The notes under the pieces are model-generated. The model saw only the letters and a program-made list of their open reading frames with translations, did no database searches and was not told where the DNA came from. Shown here piece by piece: positions 1 to 5,091 of a stretch of 5,091 bases of DNA. The position numbers were made by a program, and so were the translations under genes. The DNA comes from an uncultured Eubacteriales bacterium (GTDB lineage Bacteria > Bacillota_A > Clostridia > Oscillospirales > Oscillospiraceae), in assembly GCA_949747935.1 (NCBI GenBank), contig CATKHE010000228.1:1-5091 (forward strand). Reading direction: 5' to 3'. Numbering within the stretch: the first letter of the stretch is position 1; each line of letters starts with the position of its first letter.

Positions 1-1
1 C

Positions 2-634
2 GACGAGGCCTTCAAGGCCATTTTGAACTTCATCCGCCCCGGCATGACCGAGCGGGAGATCGCCGCCCGGCTGGTCTATGAGCTGCTCAGCCGGGGGGGA
101 GAGAAGGTGTCCTTCGACCCCATCGTGGCCGCAGGACCCAACGGCTCCCGGCCCCACGCCGTCCCCGGCGACCAGATCGTGGACGCGGGGATGTTTATTA
201 CCATGGACTTCGGCTGCAAGGTGGGGGGCTACTGCTCCGACATGACCCGCACCGTGGCCCTGGGCCAGCCCACTGAGGAGATGGAGGCGGTGTATAACGC
301 CGTCCTGGCCGCCCAGAAGGCGGGCATCAACGCCGCACGGGCCGGGGTCACCGGACAGGAGATCGACGGCGCGGCCCGGAAGGTCCTCCAGGAGGCGGGG
401 TATGGGGAATATTTCTCCCACGGCTTCGGCCACTCCCTGGGGGTGGACATCCACGAGGCCCCCAGCGCCAGCTCCAAGGAGACCCGGCCCATGCCCGCGG
501 GCGCGGTCATCTCCGCCGAGCCGGGGGTCTATCTTCCGGGGAAATTCGGCGTGCGTATCGAGGACGTGCTCATTCTCAACGAGACCGGCTGTGAGGATAT
601 CACCCGGTCGCCCAAGGACCTGATCGTACTGTGA
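2..634 (+). CDS. M24-family metallopeptidase (Xaa-Pro aminopeptidase-like), 5'-truncated
   Basis: This is the C-terminal catalytic 'pita-bread' domain of a cytoplasmic M24 peptidase, which removes N-terminal residues preceding proline using two metal ions. The frame is open to the left edge (it begins with D-E-A-F-K before the first TTG at 23), so the N-terminal creatinase-like domain and the true start lie outside. All five metal ligands of the family are visible: Asp at 206-208 (in TMDFGC), Asp at 239-241 (in YCSDMTRT), His at 431-433 (in HGFGHSLG), Glu at 518-520 (in SAEPGVYLPG) and Glu at 560-562 (in GVRIEDVL). The substrate-pocket His of the RPHAVPGD motif is also present. The enzyme should therefore be active. 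Its TGA stop overlaps the next gene's ATG, and it heads the visible part of a three-gene operon. PepP/PepQ/YpdF-type subfamilies cannot be separated from this part, so no gene symbol is given. Methionine aminopeptidase is less likely because the motifs fit prolidase-like enzymes. Confidence 0.93.
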   Translation, partial: DEAFKAILNFIRPGMTEREIAARLVYELLSRGGEKVSFDPIVAAGPNGSRPHAVPGDQIVDAGMFITMDFGCKVGGYCSDMTRTVALGQPTEEMEAVYNAVLAAQKAGINAARAGVTGQEIDGAARKVLQEAGYGEYFSHGFGHSLGVDIHEAPSASSKETRPMPAGAVISAEPGVYLPGKFGVRIEDVLILNETGCEDITRSPKDLIVL

Positions 635-1146
635 TGGACCACGAAAAAACCTGCTGCTTCACCGGCCACCGGCCCGACAAGCTGCCCTGGGGGGAGGAGG
701 AGTCCGACCCCCGGTGCCTGCGGCTGAAGGAGGCCATTGCCCGGGCGGTGGAGGATGCTTATGTGTCGGGGATCCGGCGCTTCATCACCGGCATGGCCCG
801 GGGGGTGGACTTATACTGCGCCGAGGCGGTGCTGGCCCTGCGGGAGACAGAACAGGACATCGTCCTGGAGTGCGCCCGGCCCTGCGAGACCCAGGCGGAC
901 AGCTGGCCGGAGGAACAGAAGCGGCGCTACCAGTCCATCCTGGACCGGTGCGACTTTGAGATCCTGGTCCAGCATCACTACGACCGCTTCTGCATGATGC
1001 GCCGCAACCGGTACATGGTGGACCGGTCCTCCCGGCTCATTGCCGTCTACAACGGTGTGCCCAAGGGGGGCACCTTCCAGACCCTGGCCTACGCCATGAA
1101 AAAGGGGCTGACCATCCACACTATCGACCTGGAGGACTTCCTATGA
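634..1146 (+). CDS. SLOG-family (DUF1273/YpsA-like) protein
   Basis: A 170-residue protein of the SLOG superfamily, Rossmann-like folds related to DprA and lysine-decarboxylase-like (LOG) proteins and thought to bind nucleotides or nucleotide-derived ligands. The biochemical role of this subfamily is not established. Family signatures in order are CCFTGHRPDKLPWG near residues 7-20, FITGMARGVDLYCAE near 50-64, a QADSWPEEQKRRY segment near 87-99, the RRNRYMVDRSS block near 123-133, and VPKGGTFQTLAYA near 142-154. The length is typical of single-domain members. I chose ATG at 634, which sits in a TGATG overlap with the upstream stop; GTG at 631 is an in-frame alternative adding one Met. The best upstream purine stretch, AAGGA at 614-618, is rather distant (15 nt from ATG, 12 from GTG), so translation probably depends on reinitiation from the peptidase gene. 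The 3' end overlaps queH by 4 nt. The family assignment is firm; the function is unknown. Confidence 0.88.
   Translation: MDHEKTCCFTGHRPDKLPWGEEESDPRCLRLKEAIARAVEDAYVSGIRRFITGMARGVDLYCAEAVLALRETEQDIVLECARPCETQADSWPEEQKRRYQSILDRCDFEILVQHHYDRFCMMRRNRYMVDRSSRLIAVYNGVPKGGTFQTLAYAMKKGLTIHTIDLEDFL
1131..1135 (+). promoter_or_regulatory. Ribosome binding site of queH
   Basis: GGAGG lies 7 nt before ATG 1143, inside the last codons of the SLOG gene. It fixes the queH start and shows queH can recruit ribosomes itself as well as by coupling through the ATGA overlap. Confidence 0.8.
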
Positions 1147-1703
1147 ACACCCTGATGCACATCTGCTGTGCCCCCTGCGCCAACCGGCCCATCGCCCGGC
1201 TTCGGGAGGAGGGCCTGTCCGTCACCGGCTTCTGGTTCAACCCCAATATCCACCCCTACACCGAGTATCAGGCCCGGAAGCGGACGCTGGAGGAGTATGC
1301 CAAAGAAATTGGCATGAAGCTGGTCATCGGCGGGACCTACGACCTGCGGCCCTTCATCACCGCCGTGGCGGGGGATATCGACGGCCGGTGCGCCTACTGC
1401 TACCGGGTCCGCATGGAGGAGACGGCTAAATACGCCGCCGAGAACGGGTTTGACAGCTTCACTACATCCCTGCTTATCTCCCCCTATCAGAACCACGACG
1501 GGATCGCCGCCGCGGCCCGGGAGATGGGGGAGCGGTACGGCGTGGCCTTTCTCTACCGGGATTTCCGCCCCCTCTTTCAGGAGGGCCAGCGGTTTGCCCG
1601 GGAGCATGGGTTTTATATGCAGAAATACTGCGGCTGTATTTTCAGCGAGGAAGACCGGTACATGGCCGCCAAACGGCGGAAAAAGGCGGCCGCACCTCAA
1701 TAG
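1143..1703 (+). CDS. queH: Epoxyqueuosine reductase QueH
   Basis: A 186-residue cytoplasmic enzyme of the former DUF208 family. It reduces epoxyqueuosine to queuosine at the tRNA wobble position and is the non-orthologous replacement for cobalamin-dependent QueG. Conserved blocks appear in order: LMHICCAPC (Cys 8, 9, 12), FWFNPNIHPYTEYQAR at about 30-45, RCAYCYRVRMEETA (Cys 83, 86), FTTSLLISPYQNHDG at about 106-120, YRDFRP at 138-143, and YMQKYCGCIFSEE (Cys 163, 165). These Cys residues are those the family uses to bind an iron-sulfur cluster and a nearby iron, and all are present. The length is normal and the protein ends shortly after the GCIFS motif with a basic tail, so it looks intact despite the decayed mobile element just downstream. 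The start is ATG 1143 with GGAGG at 7 nt spacing and a 4-nt ATGA overlap with the SLOG gene. No other queuosine genes (queA, tgt, transporter) are in view. Confidence 0.95.
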   Translation: MNTLMHICCAPCANRPIARLREEGLSVTGFWFNPNIHPYTEYQARKRTLEEYAKEIGMKLVIGGTYDLRPFITAVAGDIDGRCAYCYRVRMEETAKYAAENGFDSFTTSLLISPYQNHDGIAAAAREMGERYGVAFLYRDFRPLFQEGQRFAREHGFYMQKYCGCIFSEEDRYMAAKRRKKAAAPQ

Positions 1704-1738
1704 GCGCATAAAAAAGCGCCCCTGTTAAGGGTGTCGCT
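1703..1738 (+). terminator. Possible degraded terminator after queH
   Basis: Immediately after the queH stop, GGCGC (1703-1707) can pair with GCGCC (1716-1720) across an A-rich loop. Alternatively AGCG (1715-1718) plus CCCT (1720-1723) pairs with AGGG (1728-1731) plus CGCT (1735-1738), with a GTTA loop and a TGT bulge. The A run at 1710-1715 before the second stem is typical of intrinsic terminators, but no U tract follows (ATAAG). It may be a terminator whose right half has decayed or was disrupted. The evidence is weak. Confidence 0.3.
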
Positions 1739-1821
1739 ATAAGAAAACATAGAAAAACCCCAGTAAAATCAATGTTTTTAAGGACAGCGGCAAATGGGGT
1801 GGTGCAAACAAGTGAACAACA

Positions 1822-1866
1822 GCACAGAAACGGGCGATGTCGGCAAGACACCGCCCGTTTCTGTGC
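1822..1866. repeat. Long perfect inverted repeat (hairpin 1)
   Basis: A 15-bp perfect inverted repeat pairs 1822-1836 (GCACAGAAACGGGCG) with 1852-1866. After one A-C mismatch the stem continues with TGTC (1838-1841) pairing GACA (1847-1850) around a GGCAA loop, so almost all of the 45 nt folds. No U tract follows on the + strand (CCCCGG). On the - strand the stem is followed by TGTTGTTCACT, which is mildly U-rich. It could be a bidirectional terminator between convergent genes, a palindromic intergenic repeat, or structured RNA. Confidence 0.8.
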
Positions 1867-1875
1867 CCCGGCGAA

Positions 1876-1904
1876 CGCCGCAGATTTTGAAAAAGTCTGC
1901 GGCG
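1876..1904. repeat. Inverted repeat (hairpin 2) abutting the transposase fragment
   Basis: CGCCGCAGA (1876-1884) pairs perfectly with TCTGCGGCG (1896-1904). The stem extends inward by a T-G wobble and three T-A pairs to a GAA triloop, giving a 13-bp hairpin. It starts 9 nt after hairpin 1 and ends one base before the first transposase-like codon at 1906. The internal U and A runs resemble intergenic terminators, but no U tract follows the stem on the + strand. The structure is directly visible; the function is unknown. Confidence 0.78.
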
Positions 1905-1905
1905 C

Positions 1906-2217
1906 TGTACCGTCCATCAGATCCGCGCCTCCACCCGCTTTGTCAGCTGGAAGGAGATCAAAAAAGTAGTGGCTGACCTGAAGAAAGTCTACACCGCCGT
2001 GACCCTGGAGGAAGCAGAAGACGCCCTGCTCCAGTTTGGGGAAACGTGGCGCAGTCAGTATCTCTCCCGCGTAAAGAGCCGGGAGGGGAATTGGGACGTT
2101 TTGAGTACTTTTTACGAACATCCGCCTGAGATTCGGAAAATCATATACACGACCAATATCATCGAGTGACTGAGCCGCCAGTTCCGGCACATGTTCGCAG
2201 ACCGGGCCGCTGGCTGA
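1906..2217 (+). pseudogene. IS256-family (Mutator-type) transposase, C-terminal fragment
   Basis: A decayed remnant of an IS256-family transposase. From 1906 one frame reads CTVHQIRASTRFVSWKEIKK, matching the family's 'C-hVHQIRNS-ryVSyKd' block. It continues through VADLKKVYTAVTLEEAEDAL and NWDVLSTFYEHPPEIRKIIY to TTNIIE, the strongly conserved block just before or at the third catalytic acidic residue of the DDE core. An in-frame TGA at 2167-2169 interrupts it. The next codons still read LSRQFRHMFADRAAG, matching the family's 'SLNRQLRK' continuation, and a second TGA follows at 2215-2217. The N-terminal half, including the first two catalytic Asp residues, and the last part of the C terminus are missing, and a stop (TGA 1888-1890) closes the frame upstream. 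Intact family members are about 400 residues; about 100 codons remain here. It cannot encode an active enzyme. The GTG at 1969 that opens the longest frame is not a genuine start. Confidence 0.85.
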
Positions 2218-2487
2218 GCCCTCTCTTTAGAATATCCCGGCGCTCCGGACGGCACAACGTGTTGGGAAGGGATTCAGCCTGCCTCTCTGCACGGTTTCTT
2301 TCGTACCATCCTTTCGCTTTACCGAATCTCGCTTACACAGAATTTTACGGAGTGGCTTCCGAAAGGCTGTTTACCGGGGACTGAGAAAGAACCTTAACCG
2401 CTTCCTTCGCATAAGAAATAGTATAAACGGTCAAAATGGATTTTTGTTCCGGTTTGTACTCATACAACGTAAGATTTTTGGCAGACT
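2218..2487. other. Intergenic stretch without recognisable genes
   Basis: This follows the last transposase-like codon and precedes the hairpin at 2488. No frame continues the IS256 C terminus convincingly and no other family is recognised. The segment probably contains decayed insertion-sequence DNA plus the 3' flank of the surface-protein gene. The right part, from about 2400, is clearly more AT-rich than the flanking genes. I see no matching terminal inverted repeat and no convincing promoter. Confidence 0.5.
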
Positions 2488-2514
2488 GAAGCGGCCCCCC
2501 CTGGGGGCCGCTTC
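2488..2514 (-). terminator. GC-rich hairpin terminator of the surface-protein gene
   Basis: GAAGCGGCCCCC (2488-2499) pairs perfectly over 12 bp with GGGGGCCGCTTC (2503-2514) around a 3-nt loop, about 40 nt past the surface-protein stop. Read on the - strand it is preceded by AAACG. It lacks a long U tract there; on the + strand it is followed by GTTTCAGTT. It may act in both directions between the convergent units. Confidence 0.75.
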
Positions 2515-2553
2515 GTTTCAGTTACACCGGAATTTTGGGGGAGGAAAGAGGTA

Positions 2554-5091
2554 TTAGGCCTCCCCATCCTTCTTCTTTTTGCCCAGCAGGGTGATCATTC
2601 CCAGCAGAGAAATGCCACACAGGGCCGCCCACAGGCCGGTACGGCTGCCGTCGCCGGTCTTGGGGGTGGGATCCAGTGGGATCTCTGCCAGAGGGGGCTC
2701 CTCCTCAGGAATCTCCACCAGGGGAGGCTCCTCGTCGGGAATTTGAACGTCGGGCTGGTCTACCAGCGGAGGCTCCTCATCGGGGACCTCTACCAGAGGC
2801 GGGTTCTCGTCGGGAATCTCAGCCTCGTCGGCGGTATAGACCACGGTAATCTCCACGTCGCTGGTCAGACGGCCGCTCACCACAGCTTGGTCGGGGGTAT
2901 AGCCCTCGATCACAGGCGAGGTCACGCTGTAGCGATAGCCGCTGGCATGACGGCTGGTGTGGGCGGGCGCGGCCTGAGTGCCGTCCTGGTACTCATAGCG
3001 GACTGTCAGGTCGTAGCGGGTGGTGGTCCCACCGCCTGTGTTTCCGCCGGTGGTGCTGTTCCGGGTCCACTGAGCCACCAGGGTGATGTTCCCAGTCACA
3101 GGAGAGCTGAAGTCATAAGGCGTGCCATTCAGCGTCCAGCCGTTGAAGGTGTAGCCGTCACGGGTGGGATCGGCGGGCTTGACAGCGAGCTCGCCATACT
3201 TCACAGTCTGGCTGTCCACCGCAGTACCGCCGTTGGAGTTGAACGTCACAGTGTACTGGACCTTCTTTACCGGAACAGTAACGGTCTTATCAGTGTCAGC
3301 GGTGCCGGAGACGTTTTGGGGGTCTCCATCAGTCTCGTAGCCTTCGGGAATCTTAATCTCACCAGTCACATCATAGGCACTGTCCTTCGTCACCACAACT
3401 GTCTCAGTTTTGACGATGGTCTCCCCATCCTTATACTCAATGGTGATAGTCACTTTATCCAGAGTGGGGATGGTTCCTTTTTCTGTATGGCCACAGTTGG
3501 AGCACTCACGGTGCTTTGTTCCTTCGGTATCCATGGTAGCAGCCTGATCCACAATCCACTCGCCATAGCTATGAACCTCGGTTTGAGTACCGCCGGTCAG
3601 GTTACCTTCACAGCGGATACATACCTTTGTGTGACCAGTACAGCCGGCGTCCGTGTGGGTATCGCAGTTGTCGGTCCAGACGGCAGGGAAGTCGTGTCCC
3701 AGCTTGGAACCCGCTACAGTCCGGGTCTCCTCCGCACCGCAGGAGCACTTGTACACGGCGGTGCCGTCGGTGATACAGTCGGGAGCCGTTACCCACTTGT
3801 CTGCATCCTCACGGGTAAAGCTGTGCTCCTCCCACTGGGCATACACGGTCACATCGCTGGTGATTATGGTGTTCTCATTGAACGCAGTACCACTTCCGTC
3901 ATCCCTGGTATTCCAGCCCTTGAAGTGGCTGCCGACCTGAGCCGGACCGGCGGGCATTTTGCCGCCGACGGTCTCATTCTTCTTGACCTCGACAGACTTG
4001 GTGGTGTCATGATCGTCCCACTTGCCGCCGTTGGGATTGAAGGTTACAACGCAGAGCTTGCCCTCTACATCAATGGAGGTGCCGCCGCTGCCGCCGGCGC
4101 CAGTTCCAGCGCCGGAGCTGCCGGTAACAGAGTCTCTGTCTTCATCAAAGAGATCAGAGGGGTTGAAGCCGTTGCGGGTCAGCTGCATCGCGCTGCTGTA
4201 CACCGCAGAGAATGCCGCCGCCTTGGCCGTGGGTTGTTCCGCTTTGGCGGTAGTATAGCCGGTGGCGTAGGCGATGTTATACAGGGTGATCTTGTCATAG
4301 CCAGAGTTGCTGACAACGTCCGTGTAGGTCAAGGTCACAACCGCGCCTCTCTTGAATTCGCCGCTCAGCTGCCAGTAATAAGCAGTCTTGCCATTCTCCT
4401 GCGCAACGCTGCCCTTGTACTCGACACGATTGGTGTTCCCGTCGTTGCCGGTCACGGTGAATTCTGCGTCCTTGGGCTGTCCGTTCTCCATGACCATTGT
4501 CAGGCCGGAGTCCATCACATCCCAGATCACCAGGTCGTGGAGAGACAAATCTTTCTCGGTGTTGTTGGTCACTTTGACCTCGTACTTCACCTCACTGCCG
4601 TCCTTGATCCCGGTGGTATCGCTGGTAATGCGCTTCTCCACCTTGATGCTGAATTCCTCAGGCTTAGGAGGATCAACGGGACCGGGGCCGGGGTCCTCGC
4701 CCTGCTCAATCTTGGTGGTGACTACATTGCTCTTCAATGTATCACCATTGCCGCTTTCCAGAGTCGCAATATTGTGGACAGAACGGCCAACCGTTGTATT
4801 GTCCTCATTCATTCGGACTTTGATTGTCAGCGCTGCGGTACTGTTGGGCTGCACAGTAGGGGTCCAGGTAACGGTAAATCCATCATTTTCCAGCTTCACT
4901 GTATCCCCGTCAACTGCCGGAGTACAACTCACAAAGGTAGTGCCGTTGGGAAGCGAATCGGTGACAGTGACTGTCTTCGCCACATTGCTGGTGTTTCTGA
5001 CCGTCAGGGTGTAGTCAAATTCCTCACCCTGTTTGGCACTCTCAGGACCGGTTTTCTTGATTTCCAGGCCATCGATGCTGTCAGGGTCTTC
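2554..5091 (-). CDS. Modular LPXTG-type cell-wall-anchored surface protein, N-terminally truncated
   Basis: The C-terminal 845 residues of a large secreted protein attached to peptidoglycan by sortase. The frame is open to the right edge, so the signal peptide and start are outside; the GTG at 4981-4983 is internal. Numbered from the window edge, the domains are as follows. A DUF11-like domain (about 8-130) has YTLTVRNTSN and VTVTDSLPNGTTF. A second DUF11-like domain (about 147-290) contains YEVKVTNNTEKDLS and YNIAYATG. A Gly/Ser linker (324-339) follows. A Listeria-Bacteroides/InlB-type repeat (346-420) runs from VTFNPNGGKW to YAQW. A Cys/His-rich module (422-541) precedes a beta domain (546-611). 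A second InlB-type repeat (613-676) runs from VTFNSNGGTA to LVAQW. A MucBP-like domain (693-754) starts LTVRYEYQDG. A Pro/Glu stalk (757-808) leads to TPKTG (809-813), a membrane helix (about 820-837) and a KKKK tail. The module types suggest an adhesin or stalk protein, but no ligand can be named. It stands alone here, convergent to the queH operon. Confidence 0.93.
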   Translation of the reverse strand, partial: EDPDSIDGLEIKKTGPESAKQGEEFDYTLTVRNTSNVAKTVTVTDSLPNGTTFVSCTPAVDGDTVKLENDGFTVTWTPTVQPNSTAALTIKVRMNEDNTTVGRSVHNIATLESGNGDTLKSNVVTTKIEQGEDPGPGPVDPPKPEEFSIKVEKRITSDTTGIKDGSEVKYEVKVTNNTEKDLSLHDLVIWDVMDSGLTMVMENGQPKDAEFTVTGNDGNTNRVEYKGSVAQENGKTAYYWQLSGEFKRGAVVTLTYTDVVSNSGYDKITLYNIAYATGYTTAKAEQPTAKAAAFSAVYSSAMQLTRNGFNPSDLFDEDRDSVTGSSGAGTGAGGSGGTSIDVEGKLCVVTFNPNGGKWDDHDTTKSVEVKKNETVGGKMPAGPAQVGSHFKGWNTRDDGSGTAFNENTIITSDVTVYAQWEEHSFTREDADKWVTAPDCITDGTAVYKCSCGAEETRTVAGSKLGHDFPAVWTDNCDTHTDAGCTGHTKVCIRCEGNLTGGTQTEVHSYGEWIVDQAATMDTEGTKHRECSNCGHTEKGTIPTLDKVTITIEYKDGETIVKTETVVVTKDSAYDVTGEIKIPEGYETDGDPQNVSGTADTDKTVTVPVKKVQYTVTFNSNGGTAVDSQTVKYGELAVKPADPTRDGYTFNGWTLNGTPYDFSSPVTGNITLVAQWTRNSTTGGNTGGGTTTRYDLTVRYEYQDGTQAAPAHTSRHASGYRYSVTSPVIEGYTPDQAVVSGRLTSDVEITVVYTADEAEIPDENPPLVEVPDEEPPLVDQPDVQIPDEEPPLVEIPEEEPPLAEIPLDPTPKTGDGSRTGLWAALCGISLLGMITLLGKKKKDGEA
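2557..2667 (-). other. C-terminal sortase sorting signal (TPKTG)
   Basis: The last 37 residues hold TPKTGD, a hydrophobic helix (LWAALCGISLLGMITLLG) and the positive tail KKKKDGEA, the standard three-part cell-wall sorting signal. The first motif position is Thr rather than Leu, a variant often seen in Clostridia. By family knowledge, sortase would cut between Thr and Gly. No sortase gene is in the window. Confidence 0.9.
2683..2817 (-). repeat. Decapeptide Pro/Glu stalk repeat
   Basis: Four copies of a 10-residue (30-bp) unit with consensus (I/V)P(D/E)E(E/N)PPL(V/A)(E/D): IPDENPPLVE, VPDEEPPLVD, IPDEEPPLVE and IPEEEPPLAE. A five-residue spacer, QPDVQ, separates copies 2 and 3. The stalk lies directly before the sorting signal, where Gram-positive surface proteins usually carry an extended wall-spanning segment. 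The repeat may vary in copy number between strains. Confidence 0.85.
3469..3828 (-). other. Cys/His-rich tandem module within the surface protein
   Basis: Residues 422-541 of the visible protein carry nine Cys (439, 449, 451, 476, 484, 491, 494, 530, 533), including C-x-C, C-I-R-C and C-S-N-C pairs, plus several His. Two segments look like diverged copies of one unit: one starts HSFTRED, with APDCITDG and YKCSCGAEETR; the other starts HSYGEWIVDQ, with ATMDTEGT and RECSNCGHTEKG. The second copy has Met (520) where the first has Cys (439). Such 'H-x-(F/Y)...DG-x-x-x-Y-x-C-x-x-CG' units occur in many gut Firmicute surface proteins. Metal binding or disulfide bonding is an inference. Confidence 0.7.

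Larger units (their letters stand above)
1704..1905. other. Non-coding spacer between queH and the transposase fossil
   Basis: There is no credible gene here. Short frames on either strand cross hairpin 1 and have no recognisable product. The AT-rich part at 1739-1782, starting shortly after GGGTGTCGCTATAAG, could be the left end of the decayed insertion sequence, but I find no inverted copy of it to the right of the transposase fragment. ACCCCA (1757-1762) and TGGGGT (1795-1800) form a small inverted repeat. The two hairpins occupy the right part. Confidence 0.5.

Noticed and set aside
1089..1709. 206-residue open frame on the - strand opposite queH
   Set aside because: It is a GC-rich shadow. 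The + strand carries the full set of QueH motifs and a good ribosome binding site.
1822..1904. CRISPR array or integron attC site
   Set aside because: The two hairpins have different sequences and no spacer-repeat periodicity, and no integrase or cas gene is present. The attC core sites are not visible.
1642..2190. 182-residue open frame on the - strand across the queH end, hairpins and transposase fossil
   Set aside because: It runs antisense through queH and the IS256 fragment, matches no family I recognise, and is an accidental opening in decayed DNA.
2166..2384. 72-residue + strand frame after the transposase stop
   Set aside because: It is in a different frame from the transposase remnant and has no recognisable domain or ribosome binding site.
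1729..2400. Complete insertion sequence with two terminal inverted repeats
   Set aside because: I could not find an inverted copy of the candidate left end (GGGTGTCGCTATAAG) to the right of the transposase fragment, nor a target duplication, so only a remnant is supported.
2415..2470. Promoter-like TATAAA and TTGTTC elements in the AT-rich stretch
   Set aside because: There is no properly spaced partner box, and no gene starts downstream on either strand. They are likely chance in AT-rich DNA.
4388..5014. 208-residue + strand frame opposite the surface protein
   Set aside because: It is a Ser/Val/Leu-rich shadow of the DUF11 coding region. The - strand frame has clear domain content and a sorting signal.

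Overview
The window looks like chromosomal DNA of a GC-rich, Gram-positive, gut-type Clostridia, perhaps an Oscillospiraceae/Flavonifractor-like organism. The taxonomy is an inference. It rests on very GC-rich housekeeping genes, a QueH-type queuosine enzyme, and a sortase-anchored protein built from DUF11, Listeria-Bacteroides-repeat and MucBP-type modules ending in a PKTGD sorting signal.

Left third (1-1703, + strand): a tightly packed operon of three genes. First is the C-terminal catalytic domain of an M24 (Xaa-Pro aminopeptidase-like) metallopeptidase, cut by the window edge. Next is a SLOG/DUF1273 (YpsA-like) protein of unknown function, then epoxyqueuosine reductase QueH. The genes overlap by 1 nt (TGATG) and 4 nt (ATGA), so translation is probably coupled. 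Only QueH has a well-defined role, the last step of queuosine synthesis in tRNA. The link between the three is genomic, not a demonstrated pathway.

Middle (1704-2553): about 850 bp without an intact gene, between the convergent operon and surface-protein gene. It holds a possible degraded terminator after queH, two back-to-back long hairpins (1822-1866 and 1876-1904), a decayed C-terminal fragment of an IS256-family (Mutator-type) transposase (1906-2217), a stretch with nothing recognisable, and a strong GC-rich hairpin terminator (2488-2514).

Right half (2554-5091, - strand): the C-terminal 845 residues of a large modular cell-wall protein, open to the window edge. From N to C: two DUF11-like domains, a Gly/Ser linker, an InlB-type beta repeat, a Cys/His-rich module, a beta domain, a second InlB-type repeat, a MucBP-like domain, a Pro/Glu decapeptide stalk, TPKTG, a membrane helix and a Lys-rich tail.

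I found no convincing new multi-gene system. The points most worth a second look are the twin hairpins beside the transposase fossil, the Cys/His-rich module in the surface protein, and the SLOG-QueH coupling.
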